Assembly (NCBI GenBank): GCA_002713825.1
Contig: PAUU01000019.1
Location: 6,804 to 12,614, forward strand
DNA length: 5,811 nt
Direction of reading: 5' to 3'
Origin: Acidiferrobacteraceae bacterium
GTDB taxonomy: Bacteria; Pseudomonadota; Gammaproteobacteria; Arenicellales; UBA868
Of the stretch, positions 1 to 5,811 are shown piece by piece. Below the pieces are notes generated by a model, which was given only the letters and a program-made list of their open reading frames with translations, ran no database searches and had not been told where the DNA came from. Position 1 is the stretch's first letter, and each line of letters starts with the position of its first letter. Both the position numbers and the translations under genes were made by a program.

Positions 1-437
1 CACCCTACACAATTATTGGAAATCAAACTGGTGTGGTTGTTGGCTTGATGCACTTTACGTTGGGCTTCGGAGTCCTACTTCTTTATAGCGTTATTCAGAC
101 GATTCCGAGGTCCCTTGAGGACGCGGCCCAAATTCACGGGGCCAGTCGATGGCGCATGCATCTCCGCGTGCTATTTCCGTTGAGCCTGCCGGGTGTCACG
201 GTTGGCGTCCTCATGATTTTCAACATGTGCATGGGGGCATTTACATCCGCCGCACTATTGGGCGGCGGTAGAGTCTTTACCCTACCGGTCCTCATCCAGC
301 GAACAGTGATGATGGAGATTAAATACTCTATGGCCGGCACCTTAGCCGCTGTGTTGCTTGTGACTGTGTTGCTGATCAATCTCCTGTCGATTTATTTAAT
401 TCGGCGACTTCGGTCGGCGAGACTGGTGATTGCCTAA
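1..437 (+). CDS. ABC transporter permease, PotB-like, C-terminal part (5' end outside window)
   Basis: This is the inner-membrane permease subunit of a binding-protein-dependent importer, and it would form the translocation channel with the next gene product. The reading frame is open from base 3 with no stop, so the gene begins upstream; 144 residues are visible, about half of a typical PotB-type protein of about 275 residues. The cytoplasmic EAA loop that docks onto the ATPase lies at bases 117-194 (EDAAQIHGASRWR, then a proline-glycine end). Hydrophobic segments flank it, and the protein ends in a short basic tail (RRLRSAR). A GTG at 33 and an ATG at 48 are in frame but lie inside the conserved domain, so neither is the real start. 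The stop TAA overlaps the next ATG by one base, which implies translational coupling. The family is clear; the substrate cannot be told from this subunit. Confidence 0.93.
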   Translation, partial: PYTIIGNQTGVVVGLMHFTLGFGVLLLYSVIQTIPRSLEDAAQIHGASRWRMHLRVLFPLSLPGVTVGVLMIFNMCMGAFTSAALLGGGRVFTLPVLIQRTVMMEIKYSMAGTLAAVLLVTVLLINLLSIYLIRRLRSARLVIA

Positions 438-1351
438 TGAACTCAACCGGTCATCTCTCTCGAGAAGTCAATAGAGACACGTTAGCCCGAATTGCCCAAA
501 AACGGCGCAAGGGTCCCCCACCAAAGCGCGGCTACCCTTGGGGGAAACTCGGCCATTATATTTACTGCGCCCTGTCATACATATTCCTGTTGTCGCCGAT
601 GATTGTGGTGATCGGGGCCTCTTTTCACGGAGGAGAGTACTACACTGCCATCAAGTTCCCCCCCGAAGACCCATCGCTTCAGTGGTACACAAAAATTCCT
701 ACGGCACAGTTCAAGGCGCTCGCGCTCAGTTTTGGACTAGCCACTCTGGCAGCATTGGGGGCGTGCATCATCGGAATTCCTGCCGCGTTAGGTATTGTCC
801 GCGGGAAACTGCCCGGACGCAGTGTAATTTCCTCTGTTTTTCGTGCACCTCTCCAAATACCAGCGATCGTTACCGGTATCGCCTTCTTGCAGCTTTACTA
901 TCTTTTTGGCGATGCAACCGGGCTCTATTTTCAAGGTACGTTTATTGGTCTTTACATTGGGCATCTCTTCGTGGCCACGCCTTATGTCGTTGGAACCGTC
1001 ACTGCCATCCTGCAGCGGTTTGACGTTCGACTCGAGGAGGCGGCGTTTAGCCTTGGGGCAAATCGATGGCGAACGTTCCGTCGAGTGACACTCCCGGTGA
1101 TCATGCCAGGCGTTTACGCGGGAGCGCTCTACTCTTTCATGGTGTCTTTCGCGGACGTGCCCATCTCAATATTTCTTACTGCGCCCGGATTCGTCACCTA
1201 TCCGGTCGAACTGTTTTATGGAATGGAGAATGACTTTGATCCCAGCATATTGGCATCGTCATCTCTAGTCATATTTTTCTGTTTGTTAGTTTTGCTTGGC
1301 ATGCAGAAACTTGTTGGTCTAGATAATTTGTTGAGGTCTGGAAGTAGATGA
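437..1351 (+). CDS. ABC transporter permease, PotC-like
   Basis: This is the second inner-membrane permease of the importer, 304 residues long. The EAA loop is at residues 200-225 (EEAAFSLGANRWRTFRR, ending in MPG), the site where the ATPase coupling helix contact is expected. The first membrane helix is near residues 41-62, followed by a periplasmic loop and about five further helices, as in BPD_transp_1 permeases. The protein is about 40 residues longer than E. coli PotC because of a basic, proline-containing cytoplasmic N-terminus (KRRKGPPPKRG at residues 22-32). I kept the ATG at 437 because it overlaps the upstream stop as TAATG, no good in-frame alternative lies before the first helix, and no strong Shine-Dalgarno is needed if translation is coupled. 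It is followed 55 bases later by the binding-protein gene. Substrate unknown. Confidence 0.94.
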   Translation: MNSTGHLSREVNRDTLARIAQKRRKGPPPKRGYPWGKLGHYIYCALSYIFLLSPMIVVIGASFHGGEYYTAIKFPPEDPSLQWYTKIPTAQFKALALSFGLATLAALGACIIGIPAALGIVRGKLPGRSVISSVFRAPLQIPAIVTGIAFLQLYYLFGDATGLYFQGTFIGLYIGHLFVATPYVVGTVTAILQRFDVRLEEAAFSLGANRWRTFRRVTLPVIMPGVYAGALYSFMVSFADVPISIFLTAPGFVTYPVELFYGMENDFDPSILASSSLVIFFCLLVLLGMQKLVGLDNLLRSGSR

Positions 1352-1391
1352 ATGTTGCAAACGAAGAGTGGTCTAATTTCCCTGTAAAAAT

Positions 1392-1400
1392 AGGAGAGGA
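1392..1400 (+). promoter_or_regulatory. Strong ribosome binding site of the binding-protein gene
   Basis: AGGAGAGGA lies 6 bases before the ATG at 1407 and is the best Shine-Dalgarno in the operon. The upstream permease relies on stop-start overlap and the downstream ATPase has only a poor match. This fits a binding protein made in excess over the membrane and ATPase subunits. Confidence 0.8.
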
Positions 1401-1406
1401 ATAATC

Positions 1407-2480
1407 ATGAAACTTAAACGCACAGGCCTGATACTCAAGAGCGCAGCTCTGAGTGTTGGGATACTTACCGCATCTAGTGGTGTTGCCGGTCAATTCGACG
1501 GTGTCACATTAAGAGTAGCCACCTGGGGCGGCTCTTGGAAAGAAAACATGGTGCAGGCGATCGTGCCTAAATTTGAGGCCCTTGGCGGCAAGATTGAATT
1601 TGTCACCGGGAGTCCTCAGGCCAATCTCGCCAAACTGATTGCTGCTCGTGGGAAAGCGCCTTTCGACGTGATGGAAACGCTTGACGCCCAGGAAAAAGAA
1701 TTCTTTGGGACAAATGAGCTGATACAGAAAATTGATCTCAGCCAGCTCACCAACAAGGAATACCTTGATGGCTGGCAGTACAATGATTGGCGAGTTGCGT
1801 CCTGGAGTACGCAAGAGGTTATCTGCTACAACCGGGAGAAATTTGCCGAACTAGGACTGCCCGCTCCGACAACTTACAAGGACCTAGCGAACGAGAAACT
1901 CGCCGGTCGGGTTGTGATCCCAGACATCACCTCAGGCGGCGGCTTCGCTAATTTTGGCGCAATTGCATACGCAGCGGGTGGAAACGAGCAAAATGTTGGG
2001 CCTGGTCTTGAGGTAATCAAAAGTCTCAACTCCTTAAAGTTCTGGTCTCGCGGTGGAGAAGTGGTGACCCAGTTCGAATCAGGCGATGTTTATGCGGCAG
2101 TAGTCCATGCTGGCTGGTGCCTTAGAGCCCGCAAAGCTGGCTCACCGGTTGATACCGTCCAACCTGTCATCACGGGAACTAGTCATGTCGGCGTAGGCAA
2201 GTATGGTTGGCTCGTGATTCCTAAGCACAGTAAAGTTCCTGAAGCGGCTTCATGGTTCATCAATGAGTATCAAGAGCCTGAATTTCAGATGCTGTATGCT
2301 GTAAAAAGTGGGGTCGTACCCACGAACCGGAAGTCAATCTCGCAACTGGCAAGTGATCCTATCTTTGCAGAGATGCTGGAACTTGACCCGGCCAAAATCG
2401 GTAATCAGTTGAAGATCGATTATCAAAAAGCTGACACCTCGGACTGGATCGACCAGTGGAACCGGTCTGTTTCTCAGTAG
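1407..2480 (+). CDS. Periplasmic solute-binding protein of the ABC importer, PotD-like family
   Basis: This is the periplasmic receptor that would capture the solute and hand it to the permease pair. It has 357 residues, close to PotD-family size. A Sec signal peptide is visible: basic start (KLKR), hydrophobic core at about residues 7-22, and a likely cleavage after GVA at residue 27. The mature protein opens with the strand typical of this fold (ATWGGSW, residues 38-44). Two cysteines, in VICYN and AGWC, could form a disulfide, but this is a guess. By-eye alignment to E. coli PotD, from memory, puts His234 where PotD has Trp229, and Lys265 and Gly267 where PotD has Trp255 and Asp257. Polyamine binding is therefore doubtful, and another small charged organic compound is as likely. 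Start chosen for its strong Shine-Dalgarno and signal peptide. The family is secure; the ligand is not. Confidence 0.93.
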   Translation: MKLKRTGLILKSAALSVGILTASSGVAGQFDGVTLRVATWGGSWKENMVQAIVPKFEALGGKIEFVTGSPQANLAKLIAARGKAPFDVMETLDAQEKEFFGTNELIQKIDLSQLTNKEYLDGWQYNDWRVASWSTQEVICYNREKFAELGLPAPTTYKDLANEKLAGRVVIPDITSGGGFANFGAIAYAAGGNEQNVGPGLEVIKSLNSLKFWSRGGEVVTQFESGDVYAAVVHAGWCLRARKAGSPVDTVQPVITGTSHVGVGKYGWLVIPKHSKVPEAASWFINEYQEPEFQMLYAVKSGVVPTNRKSISQLASDPIFAEMLELDPAKIGNQLKIDYQKADTSDWIDQWNRSVSQ

Positions 2481-2487
2481 CGAGTAT
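2475..2487 (+). repeat. 13-bp direct repeat, left copy
   Basis: CAGTAGCGAGTAT, identical to the copy at 2556-2568. It contains the stop codon (TAG, 2478-2480) of the binding-protein gene. The two copies start 81 bases apart and bracket the hairpin at 2511-2550. Confidence 0.85.
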
Positions 2488-2510
2488 CTGACGCTGTCTT
2501 AGCCTCCAAC

Positions 2511-2550
2511 GCTCAAAAGTGGGCCGCTCTCGGGCGGCCTGCTTTTGAGC
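2511..2550 (+). terminator. Long hairpin between binding-protein and ATPase genes; attenuator or mRNA-stabilising structure
   Basis: Bases 2511-2527 pair with 2534-2550 to give a 17-bp stem with two adjacent G-U pairs and no mismatch, around a 6-base loop (TCTCGG). The inner part is GC-rich (GGCCGC with GCGGCC) and the outer part is an AAAAG/CTTTT pairing. No T-run follows the stem; the only T-run is the TTTT of the outer right arm, three bases after the GC-rich core. It may act as a weak intrinsic terminator using that TTTT, or as a block to 3' exonucleases that protects the upstream binding-protein message. Either would lower ATPase expression relative to the binding protein. The structure is certain; the role is inferred. 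Confidence 0.75.
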
Positions 2551-2555
2551 AACTC

Positions 2556-2568
2556 CAGTAGCGAGTAT
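2556..2568 (+). repeat. 13-bp direct repeat, right copy
   Basis: CAGTAGCGAGTAT, identical to 2475-2487. It ends 5 bases before the ATPase start codon, so it occupies the ATPase leader where a Shine-Dalgarno would be expected; only a weak GAG is present there. Confidence 0.85.
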
Positions 2569-2573
2569 TTCCT

Positions 2574-3641
2574 ATGTCACGCGTTCTCCTGAAAGGTGTT
2601 AGAAAATCCTTCGGTGATTTTGTCGCCCTGCATGAATTAGACCTTGAAATTCAAGAAGGTGAATTTCTCACGTTGCTCGGGCCTTCCGGCTGCGGCAAGA
2701 CAACCACTCTGCGGCTTATTGCGGGTTTTATCGAGCCTACGGAGGGAAAGATTCTTCTTGGGGATGAAGACGTGACGCAGGTCGCACCCCAGCACCGTGA
2801 AATCGGCATGGTGTTTCAGGATTACGCATTGTTTCCTCACATGACAATTGCTGAAAACATTGGATTCGGACTAAAGGAGCGACGCTATCCAAAACAGGAT
2901 ATCAATGATCGTGTTGAAGAGTTGCTGGATCTCATTCGACTGCCCGAGGTTCACGATCGCTACCCTGCCGAGGTTAGTGGGGGTCAACAACAACGAATTG
3001 CGGTTGCTCGCGCCGTCGCTTATCCCCCTAAAGTTCTGCTCATGGATGAGCCCTTGGGTGCGCTCGATCTGAAACTACGTGAAACGATGCAAATCGAACT
3101 ACGGCGTATTCAACAAGAACTAGCTATCACTACCGTTTACGTTACGCATGACCAGACTGAGGCTATGAATATGTCTGATCGCATTGTTGTGATGAACTCG
3201 GGTCGAATAGAGCAAATGGGGGGCGCAGAAGATATCTATAACGAACCAAGAACTCGATTCGTCGCGGATTTTGTTGGACAGATTAACCTATTCGACGCCA
3301 ATAGCTACGAGCCTGAAACGGGAATTATCAAGCTGGACGGACTCGATCAGATGGTACATGTGCCCGTCAATCTTGCTAGCCGCGGCGAGTCGCTATCTAT
3401 CGGCGTCCGGCCGGAGGATATCGGCCTGACAAATTCCGTCGAATTATCTAGCGGTATTAATCACCTAGAGGGAGTGATCTCAGGACGCACATTCGCTGGC
3501 AACCTCACGCGTCTTTTCGTCGACGTAGGCTTGCCAAAGCCCGTCATCTTAGAAGCCAAATCTCAGAGTGTTAAATCAAACGTCGGCGATAAAGTCACTT
3601 TAACCTGGCCTGTTGAACTCTCTAAACTTCTTTCTGATTAA
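2574..3641 (+). CDS. ABC transporter ATP-binding protein, PotA-like
   Basis: This is the cytoplasmic ATPase that would drive the importer encoded just upstream, working as a dimer. It has 355 residues, usual for PotA-type subunits. All nucleotide-site motifs are intact: Walker A GPSGCGKT (36-43), Q-loop Gln82 in VFQDYALFPH, signature VSGGQQQR (134-141, Val in place of the more common Leu), Walker B VLLMDEP (154-160), D-loop GALD (162-165) and switch His192 in VTHDQTEA. Residues from about 265 to the end form a TOBE-like regulatory region (SIGVRPEDIGL, then a strand-rich tail). The ATG at 2574 begins directly before the first conserved strand (VLLKGVRKSFG). Its ribosome site is poor: GAG at 2563-2565, eight bases upstream. 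It lies 93 bases after the binding-protein stop, and the gap holds the hairpin and repeats. The family is certain; the substrate follows whatever the importer carries. Confidence 0.96.
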   Translation: MSRVLLKGVRKSFGDFVALHELDLEIQEGEFLTLLGPSGCGKTTTLRLIAGFIEPTEGKILLGDEDVTQVAPQHREIGMVFQDYALFPHMTIAENIGFGLKERRYPKQDINDRVEELLDLIRLPEVHDRYPAEVSGGQQQRIAVARAVAYPPKVLLMDEPLGALDLKLRETMQIELRRIQQELAITTVYVTHDQTEAMNMSDRIVVMNSGRIEQMGGAEDIYNEPRTRFVADFVGQINLFDANSYEPETGIIKLDGLDQMVHVPVNLASRGESLSIGVRPEDIGLTNSVELSSGINHLEGVISGRTFAGNLTRLFVDVGLPKPVILEAKSQSVKSNVGDKVTLTWPVELSKLLSD

Positions 3642-3686
3642 CGGGATCAGGCTCTAGATCCTAAATGAGACCCGGAAGATTCGCCG

Positions 3687-4976
3687 TCAGCTTGATGATT
3701 CCAGTTGTATGTTCCGCTGAATCCAGCCGGCATGTGCAATAAGGTCATCATCTTTAAATAAATGACCAACTAGCTGCACCCCTAGAGGGAGCGCAGTACG
3801 CCCTTTTCCGGCTGGCAAGGTAACTGATGGGCCTCCGATCAGATTCCAGGCACGGGAAAACTTTGGGTCTCCGGTGCTACTCAGTCCCTTTGGCGCCTCT
3901 CCTGGAGCACTTGCGGTAAGAAACAGATCACAGTCGGCAAGCTCAGTGCGGAGCATTTTGTTAGCCGAATCTCGCTGCTTTAAAGCCTCTTCATACGCTT
4001 GATAACTAACTTGGCGGCCGGCTTCCACGAGTTGGGTAAACTGATCGCTGAGCTTTTCCTGATGGTTTTCATATTCTGCCGCACGTGACCTCGCAACCTC
4101 GAATGCCATAAGTGTTTGGTGGGCATCGACAAGGTTTACCCCCACTTGGCGGTCAATATCTACCTCAGTTAACTCAACTCCAGATTTAGCCAGATCGCGT
4201 CCAGCGGCTTCGATTGACGATTGACTCTCGCTGTCTAGCTCGTCCCAGTAAGCCGTTTTTACCAATCCTACTTTTCGCGGCTTCAACTCATCAGTACTTT
4301 GCGACACCCCTAGCAATACATTTCGCAGTAACTGGAGATCTTCGACACTTCTTACAAAGAAGCCGAGCGAGTCCATGGAGTAAGACAGGGTGAGAGCCCC
4401 GTTGAGCGGAAACTGTCCAGCCGATGCCTTGTAACCAACGACACCGCAAAACGCAGCGGGTCGAATCACCGAAGCCGCCGTTTGTGAACCTATCGCGAAT
4501 GGCACCATAAAATCCGCAACCGCGGCGGCCGAACCCTGCGATGAACCTCCCGGAGTGTGATCGGGATGATGTGGATTTCTGGTTTTGCCTGGAAAAAAGT
4601 ACGCAAACTCTGTTGTCACTGTTTTCCCCATCACCACCCCGCCAGCTGACCTTAACTGAGATACAACCGCGGCATCACACAACGGTTGATATCCCTCAAA
4701 TATGCGGCTTCCATAGGATGTAACCCAGTCTTTAGTATTGAAAATATCCTTAACCCCAAAAGGGATACCGGAGATTCTTGTTGCACGGTCTTGAGAATTT
4801 ATCTGATCGATTTGGTTCCGAACGCGATCTATATCGAGCGCTATGAAGGCCTGTGTTATTTTTTCACGTGCTTCAATCCGATTTACAAGACTCTCGCAAA
4901 CTTCATTCAGAGAGAATGCTCCAGCCCGTAAACCGCTATCCAACTCTCCCAGACTCATTTCATAGATTTCCATCAT
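3687..4976 (-). CDS. Amidase-signature family amidohydrolase
   Basis: This is a cytoplasmic hydrolase of the amidase-signature family, which cleaves amide bonds in small molecules with a Ser-cisSer-Lys triad; relatives include malonamidase E2, fatty acid amide hydrolase and the GatA subunit. It has 429 residues and no signal peptide. The triad is visible: Lys76 in GIPFGVKDIF, cis-Ser145 in TPGGSSQGSAAAVAD, and nucleophile Ser169 in QTAASVIRPAAFCG. The spacings of 69 and 24 residues match malonamidase E2 as I recall it. The usual glycines before the nucleophile (TGGS) are alanines here (TAAS). It is not a convincing GatA: no gatB or gatC is adjacent, and it is shorter. It converges with the ATPase gene, leaving 45 bases between them. 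Two ATGs stand in tandem, at 4976 and 4973; the second has the better Shine-Dalgarno distance. The substrate is unknown; a role in breaking down the imported solute is only suggested by position. Confidence 0.93.
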   Translation of the reverse strand: MMEIYEMSLGELDSGLRAGAFSLNEVCESLVNRIEAREKITQAFIALDIDRVRNQIDQINSQDRATRISGIPFGVKDIFNTKDWVTSYGSRIFEGYQPLCDAAVVSQLRSAGGVVMGKTVTTEFAYFFPGKTRNPHHPDHTPGGSSQGSAAAVADFMVPFAIGSQTAASVIRPAAFCGVVGYKASAGQFPLNGALTLSYSMDSLGFFVRSVEDLQLLRNVLLGVSQSTDELKPRKVGLVKTAYWDELDSESQSSIEAAGRDLAKSGVELTEVDIDRQVGVNLVDAHQTLMAFEVARSRAAEYENHQEKLSDQFTQLVEAGRQVSYQAYEEALKQRDSANKMLRTELADCDLFLTASAPGEAPKGLSSTGDPKFSRAWNLIGGPSVTLPAGKGRTALPLGVQLVGHLFKDDDLIAHAGWIQRNIQLESSS

Positions 4977-4980
4977 TTTT

Positions 4981-4987
4981 CCCTCTT
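4981..4987 (-). promoter_or_regulatory. Ribosome binding site of the amidase gene
   Basis: On the minus strand AAGAGGG precedes the tandem ATG-ATG start. It is 4 bases from the first ATG (4976) and 7 bases from the second (4973), so the second may be the main start. The protein would differ by one methionine only. Confidence 0.6.
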
Positions 4988-5138
4988 CTTGATCAGAAGC
5001 GTCAAAACTATTTTCTTCTGAGGAAACTTTGAAGCGATAGTTTGACTTACGTATTAATCCGGCTCGGGCAAGACTATACTTTTGATTTGAGATATGAATT
5101 CTGCCGAATTCGAAATCATTCTAAAGTCAATCAACGTC
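4988..5138. promoter_or_regulatory. Divergent intergenic region, probable promoters for the amidase and ASCH genes
   Basis: The two flanking genes point away from each other, so both promoters should lie here. The best box is in ACTATACT (5073-5080). Read on the plus strand it contains TATACT (5075-5080), five of six matches to the -10 consensus. Read on the minus strand it contains TATAGT (5078-5073), also five of six. No good -35 box stands 16-18 bases upstream of either. TTGACT at 5042-5047 is 27 bases from the plus-strand -10, which is too far. The region is therefore assigned mainly from gene layout, and exact promoters are uncertain. Confidence 0.35.
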
Positions 5139-5145
5139 TGGAGGA
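5139..5145 (+). promoter_or_regulatory. Ribosome binding site that sets the ASCH gene start
   Basis: TGGAGGA lies 7 bases before the ATG at 5153. The same frame is open back to a TTG at 5042, but that upstream stretch lacks a comparable Shine-Dalgarno and codes for sequence outside the ASCH domain. This site decides for 5153. Confidence 0.8.
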
Positions 5146-5152
5146 CCGCCCC

Positions 5153-5641
5153 ATGATTGGAGAAAAAACCCCTGAGTCAGATGCTTTTTGGAAACTCGTT
5201 TGCGAAGAAAAGTCCATTACCGCTCCAGATTATCACTGCCTGACCTTTGGCGATCCTAAATATCAAGACTACAGTGACCACATAACAGAATTGGCGATCA
5301 AGGGTGTCAAACGCGCTACGGCCCACCTCGCTATCGATTTCGAGCTTAATAATGTAAGTCGTAGAAAAAAAGGCGACTACTGGATGATTCTTTGGGAAGA
5401 TCTCTCACCCGCAGTTGTCGTTGAGTTAGTAAACGTCGAAGAATGTAAATTTGAAGATGTATCAGCAGAATTTGCTTCGCGGGAAGGTGAAGGAGATGGA
5501 TCGCTAGAGTTCTGGAAAAACACCCATGAAGATTACTTCAAACTTCAATTGACCGACTGGGGTCACGAGTGGTCAGACCAGCTGAAAGTCGTCCTAGAGT
5601 CATTCGATGTTGTCATGGCGAATCCATCCCGGCCCGTCTAG
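5153..5641 (+). CDS. ASCH-domain protein
   Basis: This is a small cytoplasmic protein of 162 residues built almost entirely of an ASCH domain, a beta-barrel fold related to PUA that binds RNA or modified nucleosides. Family members with known activity include E. coli YqfB, an N4-acetylcytidine amidohydrolase, and an ASCH ribonuclease from Zymomonas; this protein is longer than YqfB (about 103 residues) and looks more like the YhfF-type subgroup. Visible motifs are FGD (32-34), IKGVKRAT (49-56), KKGDYW (72-77) and EGEGD (111-115), then Trp121, His125 and YF at 128-129, the usual run of this subgroup. The start at 5153 is set by a strong Shine-Dalgarno. It is divergent from the amidase gene and converges with a membrane-protein gene. 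The family call is confident; the biochemical activity here is unknown. Confidence 0.88.
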   Translation: MIGEKTPESDAFWKLVCEEKSITAPDYHCLTFGDPKYQDYSDHITELAIKGVKRATAHLAIDFELNNVSRRKKGDYWMILWEDLSPAVVVELVNVEECKFEDVSAEFASREGEGDGSLEFWKNTHEDYFKLQLTDWGHEWSDQLKVVLESFDVVMANPSRPV

Positions 5642-5662
5642 CTTGAACGTTAAACAGACAAC

Positions 5663-5702
5663 TAAGTTGGTCCGCCAGCTTTATTGATTGGCGGACCGCT
5701 TA
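5663..5702. terminator. Probable bidirectional terminator hairpin
   Basis: GGTCCGCCA (5669-5677) pairs perfectly with TGGCGGACC (5689-5697) around an 11-base loop. TAAG (5663-5666) can also pair with CTTA (5699-5702) beyond a small internal loop. It sits between two convergent genes, 21 bases after the ASCH stop and 4 bases beyond the stop of the minus-strand gene. Neither strand has a strong T-run next to the stem, so efficiency is uncertain. Confidence 0.65.
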
Positions 5703-5706
5703 ACGG

Positions 5707-5811
5707 TTATTCCACCGCATCCACCGCACGTTTAGCAGACGCGCCCTTGTACACCGATATCCCTGCATCGACAGCAACAGCGCTGAGGATGATAAGACCA
5801 CCCCAAAGCGT
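5707..5811 (-). CDS. C-terminal end of a membrane protein, possibly an EamA/DMT-type transporter (5' end outside window)
   Basis: A minus-strand frame is open from the window edge to a TAA at 5709-5707, giving 34 residues. They read as the end of a hydrophobic helix (LWGGLIILSAVAV) and then a polar, basic tail (YKGASAKRAVDAVE). This pattern, with a glycine-rich last helix and a short charged tail, is what EamA/DMT-superfamily exporters usually show at their C-terminus, but other multi-pass proteins would look the same. The frame ends just past a convergent terminator hairpin, which supports a real gene end. The gene is reported as partial, and the family is a weak inference from a very short piece. 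Confidence 0.55.
   Translation of the reverse strand, partial: TLWGGLIILSAVAVDAGISVYKGASAKRAVDAVE

Noticed and set aside
134..379. Minus-strand open frame of 81 codons inside the first permease
   Set aside because: It lies wholly opposite a clear conserved permease domain, and its predicted peptide has no recognisable features; it is a shadow of the real gene.
3644..3661. GGATC/GATCC inverted repeat between the convergent ATPase and amidase genes as a terminator
   Set aside because: The stem is only 5 bp with an 8-base loop and no T-run on either strand; it is too weak to call.
4541..4931. Two plus-strand open frames opposite the amidase N-terminal half
   Set aside because: They overlap the amidase catalytic region on the other strand, lack credible ribosome sites and encode no recognisable domain.
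5042..5080. TTGACT (5042-5047) with TATACT (5075-5080) as a sigma-70 promoter
   Set aside because: The spacer is 27 bases, well beyond the 16-18 that the two boxes need to work together.
5042..5152. Possible N-terminal extension of the ASCH protein from a TTG at 5042 (37 extra residues)
   Set aside because: The ATG at 5153 has a strong Shine-Dalgarno at 5139-5145, the extension lies outside the ASCH domain, and it would cover the region where the promoter is expected.

Overview
The window looks like a chromosomal piece of a Gram-negative, probably proteobacterial genome. The evidence is a periplasmic binding protein with a Sec-type signal peptide, strong Shine-Dalgarno sites, compact gene spacing, ordinary bacterial codon use and roughly balanced base composition. 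Nothing in it allows a genus to be named. There are no tRNA or rRNA genes, CRISPR arrays, transposases or phage genes.

The left two thirds (1-3641, plus strand) is most of an ABC importer operon of the spermidine/putrescine-like class (PotABCD relatives). It holds the C-terminal part of a first permease, a second permease starting inside the first one's stop codon (TAATG), a periplasmic binding protein with a strong ribosome binding site, and an ATPase with a TOBE-type C-terminal region. The binding protein would deliver a small organic solute to the permease pair, and the ATPase would power import. The PotD residues that grip polyamines do not seem to be conserved, so the substrate is open.

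The 93 bases between the binding protein and the ATPase are the most unusual part. A 17-bp hairpin sits there, bracketed by a perfect 13-bp direct repeat. Removing one repeat unit (81 bp) would leave the ATPase start 12 bases after the binding-protein stop, a normal operon spacing, so the hairpin looks like a later insertion or duplication.

The right third holds an amidase-signature hydrolase on the minus strand (3687-4976), convergent with the ATPase. A 176-base divergent spacer follows, then an ASCH-domain protein on the plus strand (5153-5641). A hairpin at 5663-5702 probably serves as a two-way terminator between the ASCH gene and a minus-strand membrane-protein gene, of which only the last 34 codons are inside the window (5707-5811).

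I found no clearly new multi-gene system. The best leads are the repeat-flanked hairpin, the unassigned substrate of the importer, and the amidase and ASCH genes beside it.
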